Shown one piece after another: positions 25,594 through 32,954 of a stretch of 33,211 nucleotides of DNA. Every line of letters starts with the position of its first letter. Within the stretch, counting starts at the first letter, position 1. The notes beneath the pieces were generated by a model, which was given only the letters and a program-made list of their open reading frames with translations, was not told the origin of the DNA and did not search any database. Made by a program: the position numbers and the translations under genes. Origin of the DNA: JBAXTE01 sp964653595 (GTDB lineage: Bacteria; Bacteroidota; Bacteroidia; Bacteroidales; WCHB1-69); NCBI GenBank assembly GCA_964653595.1, contig CAZZHH010000035.1:1-33211 (forward strand), given 5' to 3'.

Positions 25594-26409
25594 ATGATAG
25601 AAAAAATGAATGAAACTTCTGATTTTTTAAAATCAAAGTTATTGGAAACACCAGAGATAGGAATAATTTTAGGGAGTGGTCTTGGTGGCTTGGCCGAAAA
25701 AATTACCGATGCAATCTCTTTTCACTATAGCGAAATTCCAAATTTTCCCATTTCTACTGTAGAGGGACATTCTGGTAAGTTGATTTTTGGTAAACTTGGT
25801 GGAAAAAATGTGGTTGCAATGCAAGGTAGATTTCACTATTACGAAGGATACGATATGAAATCGGTTACTTTTCCTGTGCGTGTTATGAAATTATTGGGTG
25901 TTAAAAACCTATTTGTTTCCAATGCTGCTGGTGGATTGAATCCAAAATTTAACGTGGGCGATATTATGATTATCACCGATCATATCAATTATTTTCCAGA
26001 AAATCCACTTAGAGGAAAAAATATCAACGAGTTGGGCGTTCGTTTTCCCGACATGAGTAAAGCATATCATCCCGATTTAATAAAATTAGCAGAACAAGTT
26101 GCTGCCGAAGAGAATATATCCGTTAGAAAAGGGGTGTATATTGGTAGTACAGGTCCTACTCTCGAAACTCAAGCAGAGTACAGATTGTTCCGATTGTTTG
26201 GTGCCGATGCTACTGGTATGTCTACTGTTCCTGAAGTTATTGTTGCGAACCATCAAGAGATGAGATGTTTTGGTCTTTCTGTTATTACAAATGTTGGAGA
26301 AAAAGAAGATTTAAGCGAAGAGACTACCCACGATGAGGTTCAAAATGTGGCTGGTTCTGTAGAACCTATTATGACTAAGTTGATTGTGGGATTAATTGCA
26401 AAAATTTAG
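25594..26409 (+). CDS. Purine nucleoside phosphorylase (trimeric type)
   Basis: Cytosolic enzyme that splits inosine and guanosine with phosphate into base and ribose-1-phosphate. The 271 residues match the trimeric PNP family in order: IGIILGSGLGGLAE (22-35), VEGHSGKLIFG, MQGRFHYYEGY (76-86), LFVSNAAGGLNPKFNVGD, DHINYFPENPLRG, YIGSTGPTLETQAEYR, GMSTVPEVIVANH and SVITNVGEKEDLS. The Glu in VPEV and the Asn in ITN are those of 6-oxopurine-specific enzymes, arguing against an MTA phosphorylase. I start at ATG 25594, where the alignment with other PNPs begins, rather than at the TTG at 25555, because of the promoter boxes. It is divergent from the lipoprotein deaminase and ends before a strong terminator. 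Confidence 0.95.
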   Translation: MIEKMNETSDFLKSKLLETPEIGIILGSGLGGLAEKITDAISFHYSEIPNFPISTVEGHSGKLIFGKLGGKNVVAMQGRFHYYEGYDMKSVTFPVRVMKLLGVKNLFVSNAAGGLNPKFNVGDIMIITDHINYFPENPLRGKNINELGVRFPDMSKAYHPDLIKLAEQVAAEENISVRKGVYIGSTGPTLETQAEYRLFRLFGADATGMSTVPEVIVANHQEMRCFGLSVITNVGEKEDLSEETTHDEVQNVAGSVEPIMTKLIVGLIAKI

Positions 26410-26450
26410 TTTTTAGATTTCGAAAATTGATTATTTCGTTTTATTTATTT

Positions 26451-26484
26451 AAAAAAAGCTCTCTTTTAGTGGAGAGCTTTTTTT
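26451..26484. terminator. Bidirectional terminator after the purine nucleoside phosphorylase
   Basis: A perfect 13-bp stem (26451-26463, seven A then GCTCTC; 26472-26484, GAGAGC then seven T) with an 8-base loop. It sits between converging genes and has the A/T runs for both directions. Confidence 0.88.
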
Positions 26485-26544
26485 ATTGAAAAAGCCCCCC
26501 ATTAATTATTACAACTTTTTCTACTAACTCGACGTTAAATGAGC

Positions 26545-29500
26545 TTATTCAATAAGAGTTACTGAACCTTGTCTTGATATTATTGTCTCACTGTTGAATT
26601 TTTCTGAATATTCTATAATCCAGAAGTAAACTCCTTCAGAGGCAATTTTTCCATTGACTTGTCCATCCCAGCCATTTATAAAATCATCAGTTTGAAATAT
26701 TGCATCTCCCCATCGATTAAATATTGTCATTTTAAAATTATGGATGCTTTGAGCTTGTGGAATAAATCGGTCATTGTATCCGTCGTTGTTGGGAGAAAAA
26801 ACATTTGGAATTATCATTTCTGGACAATCAAAAAGCTCTATGGTATCACTAACAGCACAATTAGTGTCTCCGTAGCTCACCCAATACTTACCAGGAGAAT
26901 TCACTGTAATAGATTGTGGCCCGGTAGAACCCTCACTCCAATAGTAATCAAAAGCATTGTTTTCTATCGTAATGGCTTGTATTTCAAACGAAGGTAGTCC
27001 GCAAAAATCAACATCTGCCCCTAAAGAAATAGGGTTTAAATGGTGAAATATTACTTGGATAGTATCTGTGTTGTAGCAACCATCACTATTTGAAATTTTC
27101 AACCAATAACTTCCAGTGCTGTTTATGGGAAAAGTGCTCGAATTACTTCCATCCGACCATTCCAAGGTCGTGGCATTTTCTGGTGCATGTAGTAGGATAG
27201 ATGTGGAGTTGAAACAGACAGAGGTGTCATTGCCTAAAGATAGCGATGGTGGTGATGAAAGGGTAATACTTATCGTGTCTCTGGAAGTGCATATCCCATT
27301 TTGTAATGCAGTTAGTGTATAATTTCCGGAAACTTTTACCCATATCTCTTGAGAAATTTCATTAGTGTTCCATAGGTATGAAGAAAACCCTGAAGGAGCT
27401 GATATTTTAATGGAATCAGAGTAACAGAGTGTGGTGTCGTTGCCAAGCCATATCGAAATTGGGTTTAGAAAATTTATTTGAATAGTATCTGATGAACTGC
27501 AGCCTAATGAATCAAATACGGTTACCGATAAAGTAGAATTGGTTGCAATCGTAGTTGTTTGCTCTGAGGTGCCGTTACTCCATAAATACGAACTATAATC
27601 TGGAGATGCGGATATTACTATGGCTACTCCACTACACAGAGTAGTATCGTTCCCTAAATTAATTGGGTTGTGATTTTGAAAGTAAACATGGATGGTGTCC
27701 GTTGCAGATCCACAACCATTGCTGCCTTTAAGCCAATATGTTCCAGGAGATGAAATAGTTCTGAAAGAGGATGTCGACCCATCATCCCATGTGTAATTGT
27801 TGATATGGGCATTTGTGGCATCTAAAATCAGTGAATTTCCAGTGCAGAGCGTTGTGTCGTTTCCTAAAAAAAAATGAGGCATATCTCCAATGGAAACAAC
27901 AACTTGATCTGTATTTGTGCAACCGTGGTTATCGGTAACGGTGACTGTGTAGGTTGATGTTGATGAGGGAGAAACGGATATTTGTTGAGTATTTTGAGCT
28001 GTATTCCAACTATAGTGAACGCCACCTGAAGCAATTAATGTAACTGAATTGACCCCACAAAAGGTTGTGTCGTTACCTGCAAAGGCTATGGGGTGGCTTA
28101 TTGCAATTGTTACTGTGTCGAAGTCTCCGCAAAGAGGTGCAAAACTTATGTCGTCCAAGGCAAAATCGTTTCCACTTGAAATAGTGTTCATGTTCACAAT
28201 GCAGATAGTAGCACTGGTGTTGATTCCAGAATTCCATATTTGATAAAATTGCATCCATTCACATACGTTTGAGGAAGCGTTAAAAGGAGTTCCAAGGAGT
28301 TGTCCGTTGATGGAAAATTGAAGTGTTGCTGGATTTTGAGTATGCATGCTAGAAAGCCAAGTTGCAAATGCATAATTTGTGTTGGGTGTAACCGATACAG
28401 TCTGACACCATACGTTCACATTAGCAATGTTTGCTCCATTTACAATCATCGATATGCCATCATTTGTTGGAGTGTGGTCTAAAAAATTGCATTGCCACCA
28501 AGCAGAATTTGCACCACTTGCATCGGGACGAACCGTGTATTTGCCTTCAGACATGTCTTGCGTATTCGCAGTATAGTATATGTAGTCGCTATAGAAGTTT
28601 GTATTCCCTTGTGAAAAATCGCCATTTATTATATATTCTCCCACTTTGCTTTCACCATAAACAACGAAGGGTGTAGTGGTATCTGGTTGAACAATTGGGT
28701 TCGAAATATTTGTGCTGCCAATAATTTCACTTTGTGGATTCCATTGATAATAGGTGCCACCCGATGCTTGGAGTGAATGGTTTTCGCCAAAGCATATGGT
28801 GTCGTTAATGCCTGCGTTTATAGTCGGAGACACAAATATATTGTTTATGATAACGATTGCTGAATCTGAATTTATGTTATTGTCGGTAGCAATTACAGTA
28901 TACGATCCCATGGGGAGATTGTGGGCAACGGAATCATGGATGTTGAGTATTGCTTGGTTTGAATTGTTTTTCCAAATGTAGGTGTAAGGTCTACTGCCTC
29001 CACTTGCCATGAGTACTGCAGAACCACTATGGCTGTTGCTGCATAATTCTGGAATCGTGTATCTGTTCACTAATCGGAACGTGTTGTTTTTTACATAACC
29101 TTTCACGATTAAATTATCGATGGCAAATCCAGGTGTGTTTCGAGTAGCTCCCGATGTAAAAGCAAAGCGAATCATCAGCTGAGGTTTATTTAGCAAAGAA
29201 GGATGTTGTGTTGAGTTAATGGTAGTGGTTGTCCACGTTGATTGATTGTTGTAAATGGATATGGGGGAGGAGAGCGTAGAGAAATTCATTCCACCATCTG
29301 TACTAACTTGGATTTGACCATAATTGGATGAATTGCCTTTACAAAGCCAGTCGAAAGTGATAGTAATGCTGTCAAACCCTACAGTACAAATATTTTCTGT
29401 TGTATTTGCATACACCGTTTCTGAAATACTAGTGGGATTGTAACATGCACAATTCCCTCCAAATAACGGAAGAGCTGTTTCGCTATAAATGTGTAAATAC

Positions 29501-29730
29501 CCTCCGTTGCCATTATTTGGAGTGGCAGCTGTAAAACTCCCTGCACATGTATATGTTTGATTTATTATCCATTTATTGGTTCTTTTTCCTAAATTCCAGC
29601 CATCAGAAGTATTAAATTGATGTTGATATATTGAATAAGTTTGTGAAAACGATAAAAGTGAAATGGAAAAACAAAAAAACAGTAGAAATACTTTTTTAGA
29701 AAAATTTACTTTTGAATCCATTTTTTTCAT
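26545..29730 (-). CDS. Large T9SS type B surface protein with Ig/PKD-like repeats
   Basis: A 1061-residue secreted protein. A signal peptide follows a short charged start (KKVFLLFFCFSISLLSFSQ, to about residue 29). Residues of about 30-215 look like a jelly-roll/MAM-like domain (FDSITITFDWLCKG, PGFAIDNLIVKGYV). Next comes a SprB-type repeat (GSAVLMASGGSRPYTYIWKN), a first LNDT-type unit, then an inserted jelly-roll segment (EYIINGDFSQGN, DFALDDISFAP). About six 70-residue units follow, each opening with a GNDTTLC-like motif. The end is the gliding-motility sorting domain (IPNVFSPNNDGYNDRF, MTIFNRWGDAIFQT, GWDG, EGVYFWIIEYSE). The paired cysteines in each unit may form disulfides. Either ATG of MKKM could be used. 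A surface adhesin or fibre-like role is inference. No clear promoter was found. Confidence 0.88.
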   Translation of the reverse strand: MKKMDSKVNFSKKVFLLFFCFSISLLSFSQTYSIYQHQFNTSDGWNLGKRTNKWIINQTYTCAGSFTAATPNNGNGGYLHIYSETALPLFGGNCACYNPTSISETVYANTTENICTVGFDSITITFDWLCKGNSSNYGQIQVSTDGGMNFSTLSSPISIYNNQSTWTTTTINSTQHPSLLNKPQLMIRFAFTSGATRNTPGFAIDNLIVKGYVKNNTFRLVNRYTIPELCSNSHSGSAVLMASGGSRPYTYIWKNNSNQAILNIHDSVAHNLPMGSYTVIATDNNINSDSAIVIINNIFVSPTINAGINDTICFGENHSLQASGGTYYQWNPQSEIIGSTNISNPIVQPDTTTPFVVYGESKVGEYIINGDFSQGNTNFYSDYIYYTANTQDMSEGKYTVRPDASGANSAWWQCNFLDHTPTNDGISMIVNGANIANVNVWCQTVSVTPNTNYAFATWLSSMHTQNPATLQFSINGQLLGTPFNASSNVCEWMQFYQIWNSGINTSATICIVNMNTISSGNDFALDDISFAPLCGDFDTVTIAISHPIAFAGNDTTFCGVNSVTLIASGGVHYSWNTAQNTQQISVSPSSTSTYTVTVTDNHGCTNTDQVVVSIGDMPHFFLGNDTTLCTGNSLILDATNAHINNYTWDDGSTSSFRTISSPGTYWLKGSNGCGSATDTIHVYFQNHNPINLGNDTTLCSGVAIVISASPDYSSYLWSNGTSEQTTTIATNSTLSVTVFDSLGCSSSDTIQINFLNPISIWLGNDTTLCYSDSIKISAPSGFSSYLWNTNEISQEIWVKVSGNYTLTALQNGICTSRDTISITLSSPPSLSLGNDTSVCFNSTSILLHAPENATTLEWSDGSNSSTFPINSTGSYWLKISNSDGCYNTDTIQVIFHHLNPISLGADVDFCGLPSFEIQAITIENNAFDYYWSEGSTGPQSITVNSPGKYWVSYGDTNCAVSDTIELFDCPEMIIPNVFSPNNDGYNDRFIPQAQSIHNFKMTIFNRWGDAIFQTDDFINGWDGQVNGKIASEGVYFWIIEYSEKFNSETIISRQGSVTLIE
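27009..28080 (-). repeat. Six tandem ~210-bp units in the surface-protein gene
   Basis: The DNA for the GNDTT motif recurs at about 28067, 27854, 27644, 27434, 27224 and 27010, a spacing of 210 to 214 bases (70-71 codons). Each unit carries GNDTT-C at its start and a YxWS/T-DG or SYLW-N motif in the middle. The protein similarity is clear but the DNA has diverged, so this is an old domain duplication. Confidence 0.8.
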
Positions 29731-29793
29731 TTCATCTTATTTTTTAGGTGGCTATTTAGGAAAATGATTATAAGATATTAAGTTAAAGGAACA

Positions 29794-29829
29794 AATATTA
29801 AAAAAGGGCTAATGCCCTCTTTTAATATT
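29794..29829 (-). terminator. Terminator after atpC
   Basis: A 16-bp stem with one mismatch (29794-29809 with 29814-29829) and a 4-base loop TAAT. The core is GGGC/GCCC flanked by A and T runs. It lies 14 bases after the atpC stop and separates the atpD-atpC unit from the surface-protein gene downstream. Confidence 0.8.
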
Positions 29830-29843
29830 GTTTTGATTTTTTA

Positions 29844-30080
29844 CTACTCAGCCAATATCAATAAAGTATTATTTACAACTTCAACAACTCCACCATTAAT
29901 TTCAAAAAATAAAGTCTGTTTTTCGTTATCGATAATTTTTATTTTTCCTTTTGCAAGAACGGATATAATGGGAGCATGCATGTTAAGAACTTCAAACAAT
30001 CCATCAATACCAGGCATTTGTACCAAAGATACATCTCCTTTGTAAATGGTAGTATCGGGTGTTACAATTTCTAACTTCAT
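29844..30080 (-). CDS. atpC: ATP synthase F1 epsilon subunit AtpC, short form
   Basis: Part of the central rotor stalk of F1. The 78 residues match only the N-terminal beta-sandwich of epsilon: MKLEIVTPDTTIYKGDVSLVQMPGIDGLFEVL, then HAPIISVLAKGKIKI and FEINGGVVEVVNNTLLILAE. The C-terminal two-helix domain found in most bacterial epsilons (130-140 residues), which can inhibit ATP hydrolysis, is absent. Short forms are usual in Bacteroidota, so this is not a truncation. It follows atpD by 34 bases in the same transcript and precedes a terminator. Confidence 0.95.
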   Translation of the reverse strand: MKLEIVTPDTTIYKGDVSLVQMPGIDGLFEVLNMHAPIISVLAKGKIKIIDNEKQTLFFEINGGVVEVVNNTLLILAE

Positions 30081-30114
30081 AAATTAAATTATTTAAATCA
30101 ATAATAAGGCTGAC

Positions 30115-31623
30115 CTATTTTGATTGTTCTAACATTTTTTTTCCTTTTTCTATTGCTTCATCTATGGTGCCAACAAGGTTGAATGCGGCTTCAGGATATT
30201 GATCTACTTCGCCATCCATAATCATATTGAACCCTTTTATCGTATCTTCGATGCTTACAAATGCACCTGGGATGCCTGTGAATTGAGTAGCAACAAAGAA
30301 TGGTTGAGATAAGAAACGTTGTACCCGACGAGCTCTGTGTACGGTTAATTTATCTTCATCGGAAAGTTCGTCAAGTCCCAAAATTGCAATGATATCTTGT
30401 AGCTCTTTGTATCGTTGTAACATCTCTTTAACGCGTTGTGCGGTGTTGTAATGTAGATCGCCAACGATATCAGGTGATAAAATTCTGGAAGTAGAATCTA
30501 GAGGATCTACCGCAGGATAAATACCTAATTCAGAGATTTTACGACTTAATACTGTAGTTGCATCCAAGTGAGAGAAGGTTGTTGCAGGAGCCGGATCTGT
30601 TAAATCGTCGGCAGGGACATAAATAGCTTGTACAGAAGTAATAGAGCCTCGTTTGGTAGAAGTAATACGCTCTTGTAAGATACCCATTTCAGAAGCTAAC
30701 GTAGGTTGATATCCTACTGCAGAAGGCATACGTCCTAACAGCGCAGATACTTCCGAACCTGCTTGAGTAAAACGGAAGATGTTATCGATAAAAAATAAGA
30801 TATCACGACCTCCAGTAGACTCATCACCATCTCTAAAATACTCAGCTAATGTAAGACCAGAAAGGGCAACACGTGCACGTGCTCCTGGTGGTTCATTCAT
30901 TTGTCCAAATACCAAAGTGGCTTGAGATTTAGCTAGTTCTTCTTTGTCTACCAATGACAAATCCCAATCTCCTTTTTCCATGCTCTCTTCAAACGCTTTT
31001 CCGTAGCGAATAACACCTGACTCGATCATTTCGCGAAGAAGGTCATTTCCCTCACGGGTACGCTCACCTACACCGGCAAAGACGGACATTCCAGAATAAC
31101 TTTTTGCAATATTGTTAATCATCTCCATAATTAACACCGTTTTGCCAACACCGGCACCACCAAAAAGACCAATTTTTCCACCTTTCATATAAGGTTCAAT
31201 TAAATCGATAACCTTAATACCAGTGTACAAAATCTCTTTTGAGGTGCTCAAATTTTCGAACAAAGGTGGCTCGCGGTGAATTGGATACTTACGAGTGCTT
31301 TCCACTTGAGGCATCCCGTCGATGGTTTTGCCAATAACATTAAATAAACGACCATTAATTTCAGCGCCAATAGGCATTGAGATTGGTTCGCCCATAGCTT
31401 CCACTTCCATGCCTCTTTGTAGCCCATCAGTAGAATCCATAGCAATCGTTCTTACCGTATTTTCACCAATGTCTTGTTGACATTCTAAAACTAATATATC
31501 TCCATTCTCTCTTTTAAAATGAAGAGCATCATAAATGTTGGGGAGTTTTTGACCTTCTTCGAAGGTAACGTCCACTACAGCACCAATTACTTGAGAAATT
31601 TTTCCAACGCTTCGAGTTGACAT
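30115..31623 (-). CDS. atpD: ATP synthase F1 beta subunit AtpD
   Basis: The catalytic subunit of F1 ATP synthase. The 502-residue sequence has the N-terminal GKISQVIGAVVDVTF barrel, Walker A GGAGVGKTVLIMEMI (155 onwards), GVGERTREGND with the catalytic glutamate, Walker B DILFFIDNIFRFTQ, ALLGRMPSAVGYQPTLASEMG and LDATTVLSRKISELGIYPAVDPLDS. Length is typical for the phylum (about 500). The genes for the other F1 and Fo subunits are not in the window; in Bacteroidota atpDC often stands apart from or at one end of the cluster. Together with atpC it forms a two-gene unit closed by the terminator at 29794-29829. Confidence 0.99.
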   Translation of the reverse strand: MSTRSVGKISQVIGAVVDVTFEEGQKLPNIYDALHFKRENGDILVLECQQDIGENTVRTIAMDSTDGLQRGMEVEAMGEPISMPIGAEINGRLFNVIGKTIDGMPQVESTRKYPIHREPPLFENLSTSKEILYTGIKVIDLIEPYMKGGKIGLFGGAGVGKTVLIMEMINNIAKSYSGMSVFAGVGERTREGNDLLREMIESGVIRYGKAFEESMEKGDWDLSLVDKEELAKSQATLVFGQMNEPPGARARVALSGLTLAEYFRDGDESTGGRDILFFIDNIFRFTQAGSEVSALLGRMPSAVGYQPTLASEMGILQERITSTKRGSITSVQAIYVPADDLTDPAPATTFSHLDATTVLSRKISELGIYPAVDPLDSTSRILSPDIVGDLHYNTAQRVKEMLQRYKELQDIIAILGLDELSDEDKLTVHRARRVQRFLSQPFFVATQFTGIPGAFVSIEDTIKGFNMIMDGEVDQYPEAAFNLVGTIDEAIEKGKKMLEQSK

Positions 31624-31675
31624 AACTTAAATTATTATTTATTGCTAAAATTATCGATTATTTCTATTTCGGCTT

Positions 31676-31706
31676 CAAAATAAATCATTTTATTCTGAAT
31701 AAACAA
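31676..31706 (-). promoter_or_regulatory. Possible atpD promoter
   Basis: On the minus strand, TTG (31704-31706) is followed after 20 bases by TTATTTTG (31676-31683), one mismatch from TAnnTTTG. This gives about 50 bases of leader before the atpD start. Confidence 0.35.
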
Positions 31707-31726
31707 CACTTTTGGATTTTTTTTTT

Positions 31727-31734
31727 TAATTTTG
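31727..31734 (+). promoter_or_regulatory. -7 promoter element for the flavokinase gene
   Basis: TAATTTTG matches TAnnTTTG, 56 bases before the ATG at 31791. No TTTG at the proper -33 distance. Confidence 0.4.
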
Positions 31735-31790
31735 AGGATATTTTTTTTCTTTGAAGACGAAAAAAATGATTTTATTTATTACAACTATAT

Positions 31791-32261
31791 ATGAATAAGG
31801 AGGATACGATTATAAAAAATAGAATCATCGGCGATGGTCGTGTGGATTTATTTTTTGACTCTTTTCATTATTATTTTCGAATTTCTGGAACAATTGTCGA
31901 AGGAAATAAAATTGGCAGAACGATTGGTTTCCCTACCGCAAATATTAAAGTTAATCCATCCTTCCAAATTCCAAAAAATGGAGTTTATGCTGTTTTTGTT
32001 GAGCATTTAGGTGCTTTATTTTTAGGTATGCTAAATATTGGGACAAGACCTACTTTTAATCTTAACCAAGTGTCGGTAGAAGTCCATATTTTCGATTTTT
32101 CAAAGGATATTTATTATCATCCTATTTCTGTTTTTTTTGTTCAAAGACTTCGCGATGAGATGAAGTTTTTATCGAAGGAACTTTTAGTAGTCCAACTAAA
32201 AAAAGATGAACAAAATTCAAGATCTATTCTAAAATCTGCACCATTCCCAAAGTTAGATTAG
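31791..32261 (+). CDS. Riboflavin kinase domain protein (RibF C-terminal half only)
   Basis: Flavokinase makes FMN from riboflavin and ATP. The usual bacterial RibF is about 310 residues with an N-terminal FAD synthetase half; this protein has 156 residues and only the kinase half. Kinase motifs are intact: FRISGTIVEGNKIGRTIGFPTANI, NGVYAVFV, GMLNIGTRPTF, VEVHIFDF and FFVQRLRDEMKF. The first 25 residues (IIKNRIIGDGRVDLFFDSFHYY) resemble the short linker that precedes the kinase domain in full RibF. There is no upstream extension: the frame meets TGA at 31767. A nucleotidyltransferase HxGH motif is not seen in this gene. It could be a stand-alone kinase or the remaining half of a split gene; a full ribF elsewhere cannot be excluded. 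Confidence 0.85.
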   Translation: MNKEDTIIKNRIIGDGRVDLFFDSFHYYFRISGTIVEGNKIGRTIGFPTANIKVNPSFQIPKNGVYAVFVEHLGALFLGMLNIGTRPTFNLNQVSVEVHIFDFSKDIYYHPISVFFVQRLRDEMKFLSKELLVVQLKKDEQNSRSILKSAPFPKLD

Positions 32262-32263
32262 TT

Positions 32264-32294
32264 TTTGAAAGCTAAAAAGAAAAAACTATCTTTG
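32264..32294 (+). promoter_or_regulatory. Promoter of the leucine-rich-repeat gene, complete -33/-7 pair
   Basis: TTTG (32264-32267) and TATCTTTG (32287-32294) are 19 bases apart, a full match to the Bacteroidota consensus. The -33 box begins 3 bases after the flavokinase stop codon. A leader of about 18 bases precedes the ATG at 32319. Confidence 0.8.
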
Positions 32295-32318
32295 CAGTAA
32301 TAAAAAAAAACTAGAAAA

Positions 32319-32930
32319 ATGCATTTTAAGATTCATGTTATCTCTTTTTTTGTAGCATTTATTCTTGCTTCATCTCCTCTAGTTATGGCGCAATTACTCG
32401 ATTCTGCTGCACTGGCGTCCCAACCTGTTTTTAAATCAATTGAAGAAGGATTGAAAAATCCCGAACAAGTATACCGTTTATCGTTGAAAAAAAATAAACT
32501 TACGGCCATCCCAATTGAAATAAGTAAATTTGTTAATCTTCAAGAATTAGACATAAGCAAAAATAGGTTGAAAGAACTTCCTGTCTATTTCGAAAATTTA
32601 ACCCATTTACAATATCTGGATGCATCTTCAAACCATCTTACCAGCTTACCCCCTGAAATTGGAAAATGTATCGAGCTAAAAAAAATGGTACTCAATAGAA
32701 ATTTTATTGAAGAATTACCTTCAACAATGGGCTATTTGAACAAATTAGAACATCTAGATTTATGGAGTAATTCTATTGTAGAGTTTCCTGAATCATTTGT
32801 CCTTCTTCAAGAAACACTCAAAGTGTTGGATTTGAGGGTAATCAATATGAATTTAGAACGACAAGAGGCGATAAAAGCGCTTTTACCAAAAACATTGATC
32901 TATTTTTCAAGGACTTGTAACTGTAATTAG
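32319..32930 (+). CDS. Secreted leucine-rich-repeat protein
   Basis: A 203-residue protein with a signal peptide ending near residue 24 (ASSPLVMAQ). Residues of about 50-185 contain five to six 23-residue leucine-rich repeats of the bacterial type: LSLKKNKLTAIPIEI, LQELDISKNRLKELP, LQYLDASSNHLTSLPPEIGKC, LKKMVLNRNFIEELP, LEHLDLWSNSIVEFPE and LKVLDLRVINM. It ends in a Cys-containing tail, FSRTCNCN. Leucine-rich repeats bind other proteins; the partner is not known. It has no T9SS domain or lipobox, so it is periplasmic or released. It has its own strong promoter and is convergent with a T9SS cargo gene. Confidence 0.85.
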   Translation: MHFKIHVISFFVAFILASSPLVMAQLLDSAALASQPVFKSIEEGLKNPEQVYRLSLKKNKLTAIPIEISKFVNLQELDISKNRLKELPVYFENLTHLQYLDASSNHLTSLPPEIGKCIELKKMVLNRNFIEELPSTMGYLNKLEHLDLWSNSIVEFPESFVLLQETLKVLDLRVINMNLERQEAIKALLPKTLIYFSRTCNCN

Positions 32931-32954
32931 TTTCAATATAACATTTAGTAGTCG

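Noticed and set aside
27009..28080. Regularly spaced similar sequences, considered as a CRISPR-like or direct-repeat array
   Set aside because: The spacing of 210 bases and in-frame GNDTTLC translation show these are protein domain repeats; the DNA copies are too diverged for CRISPR repeats.
28049..28981. Plus-strand open frames opposite the large repeat protein, some with many Cys and His
   Set aside because: They mirror the repeats of the minus-strand gene; the Cys and His come from reversed Thr/Ala/Val codons.
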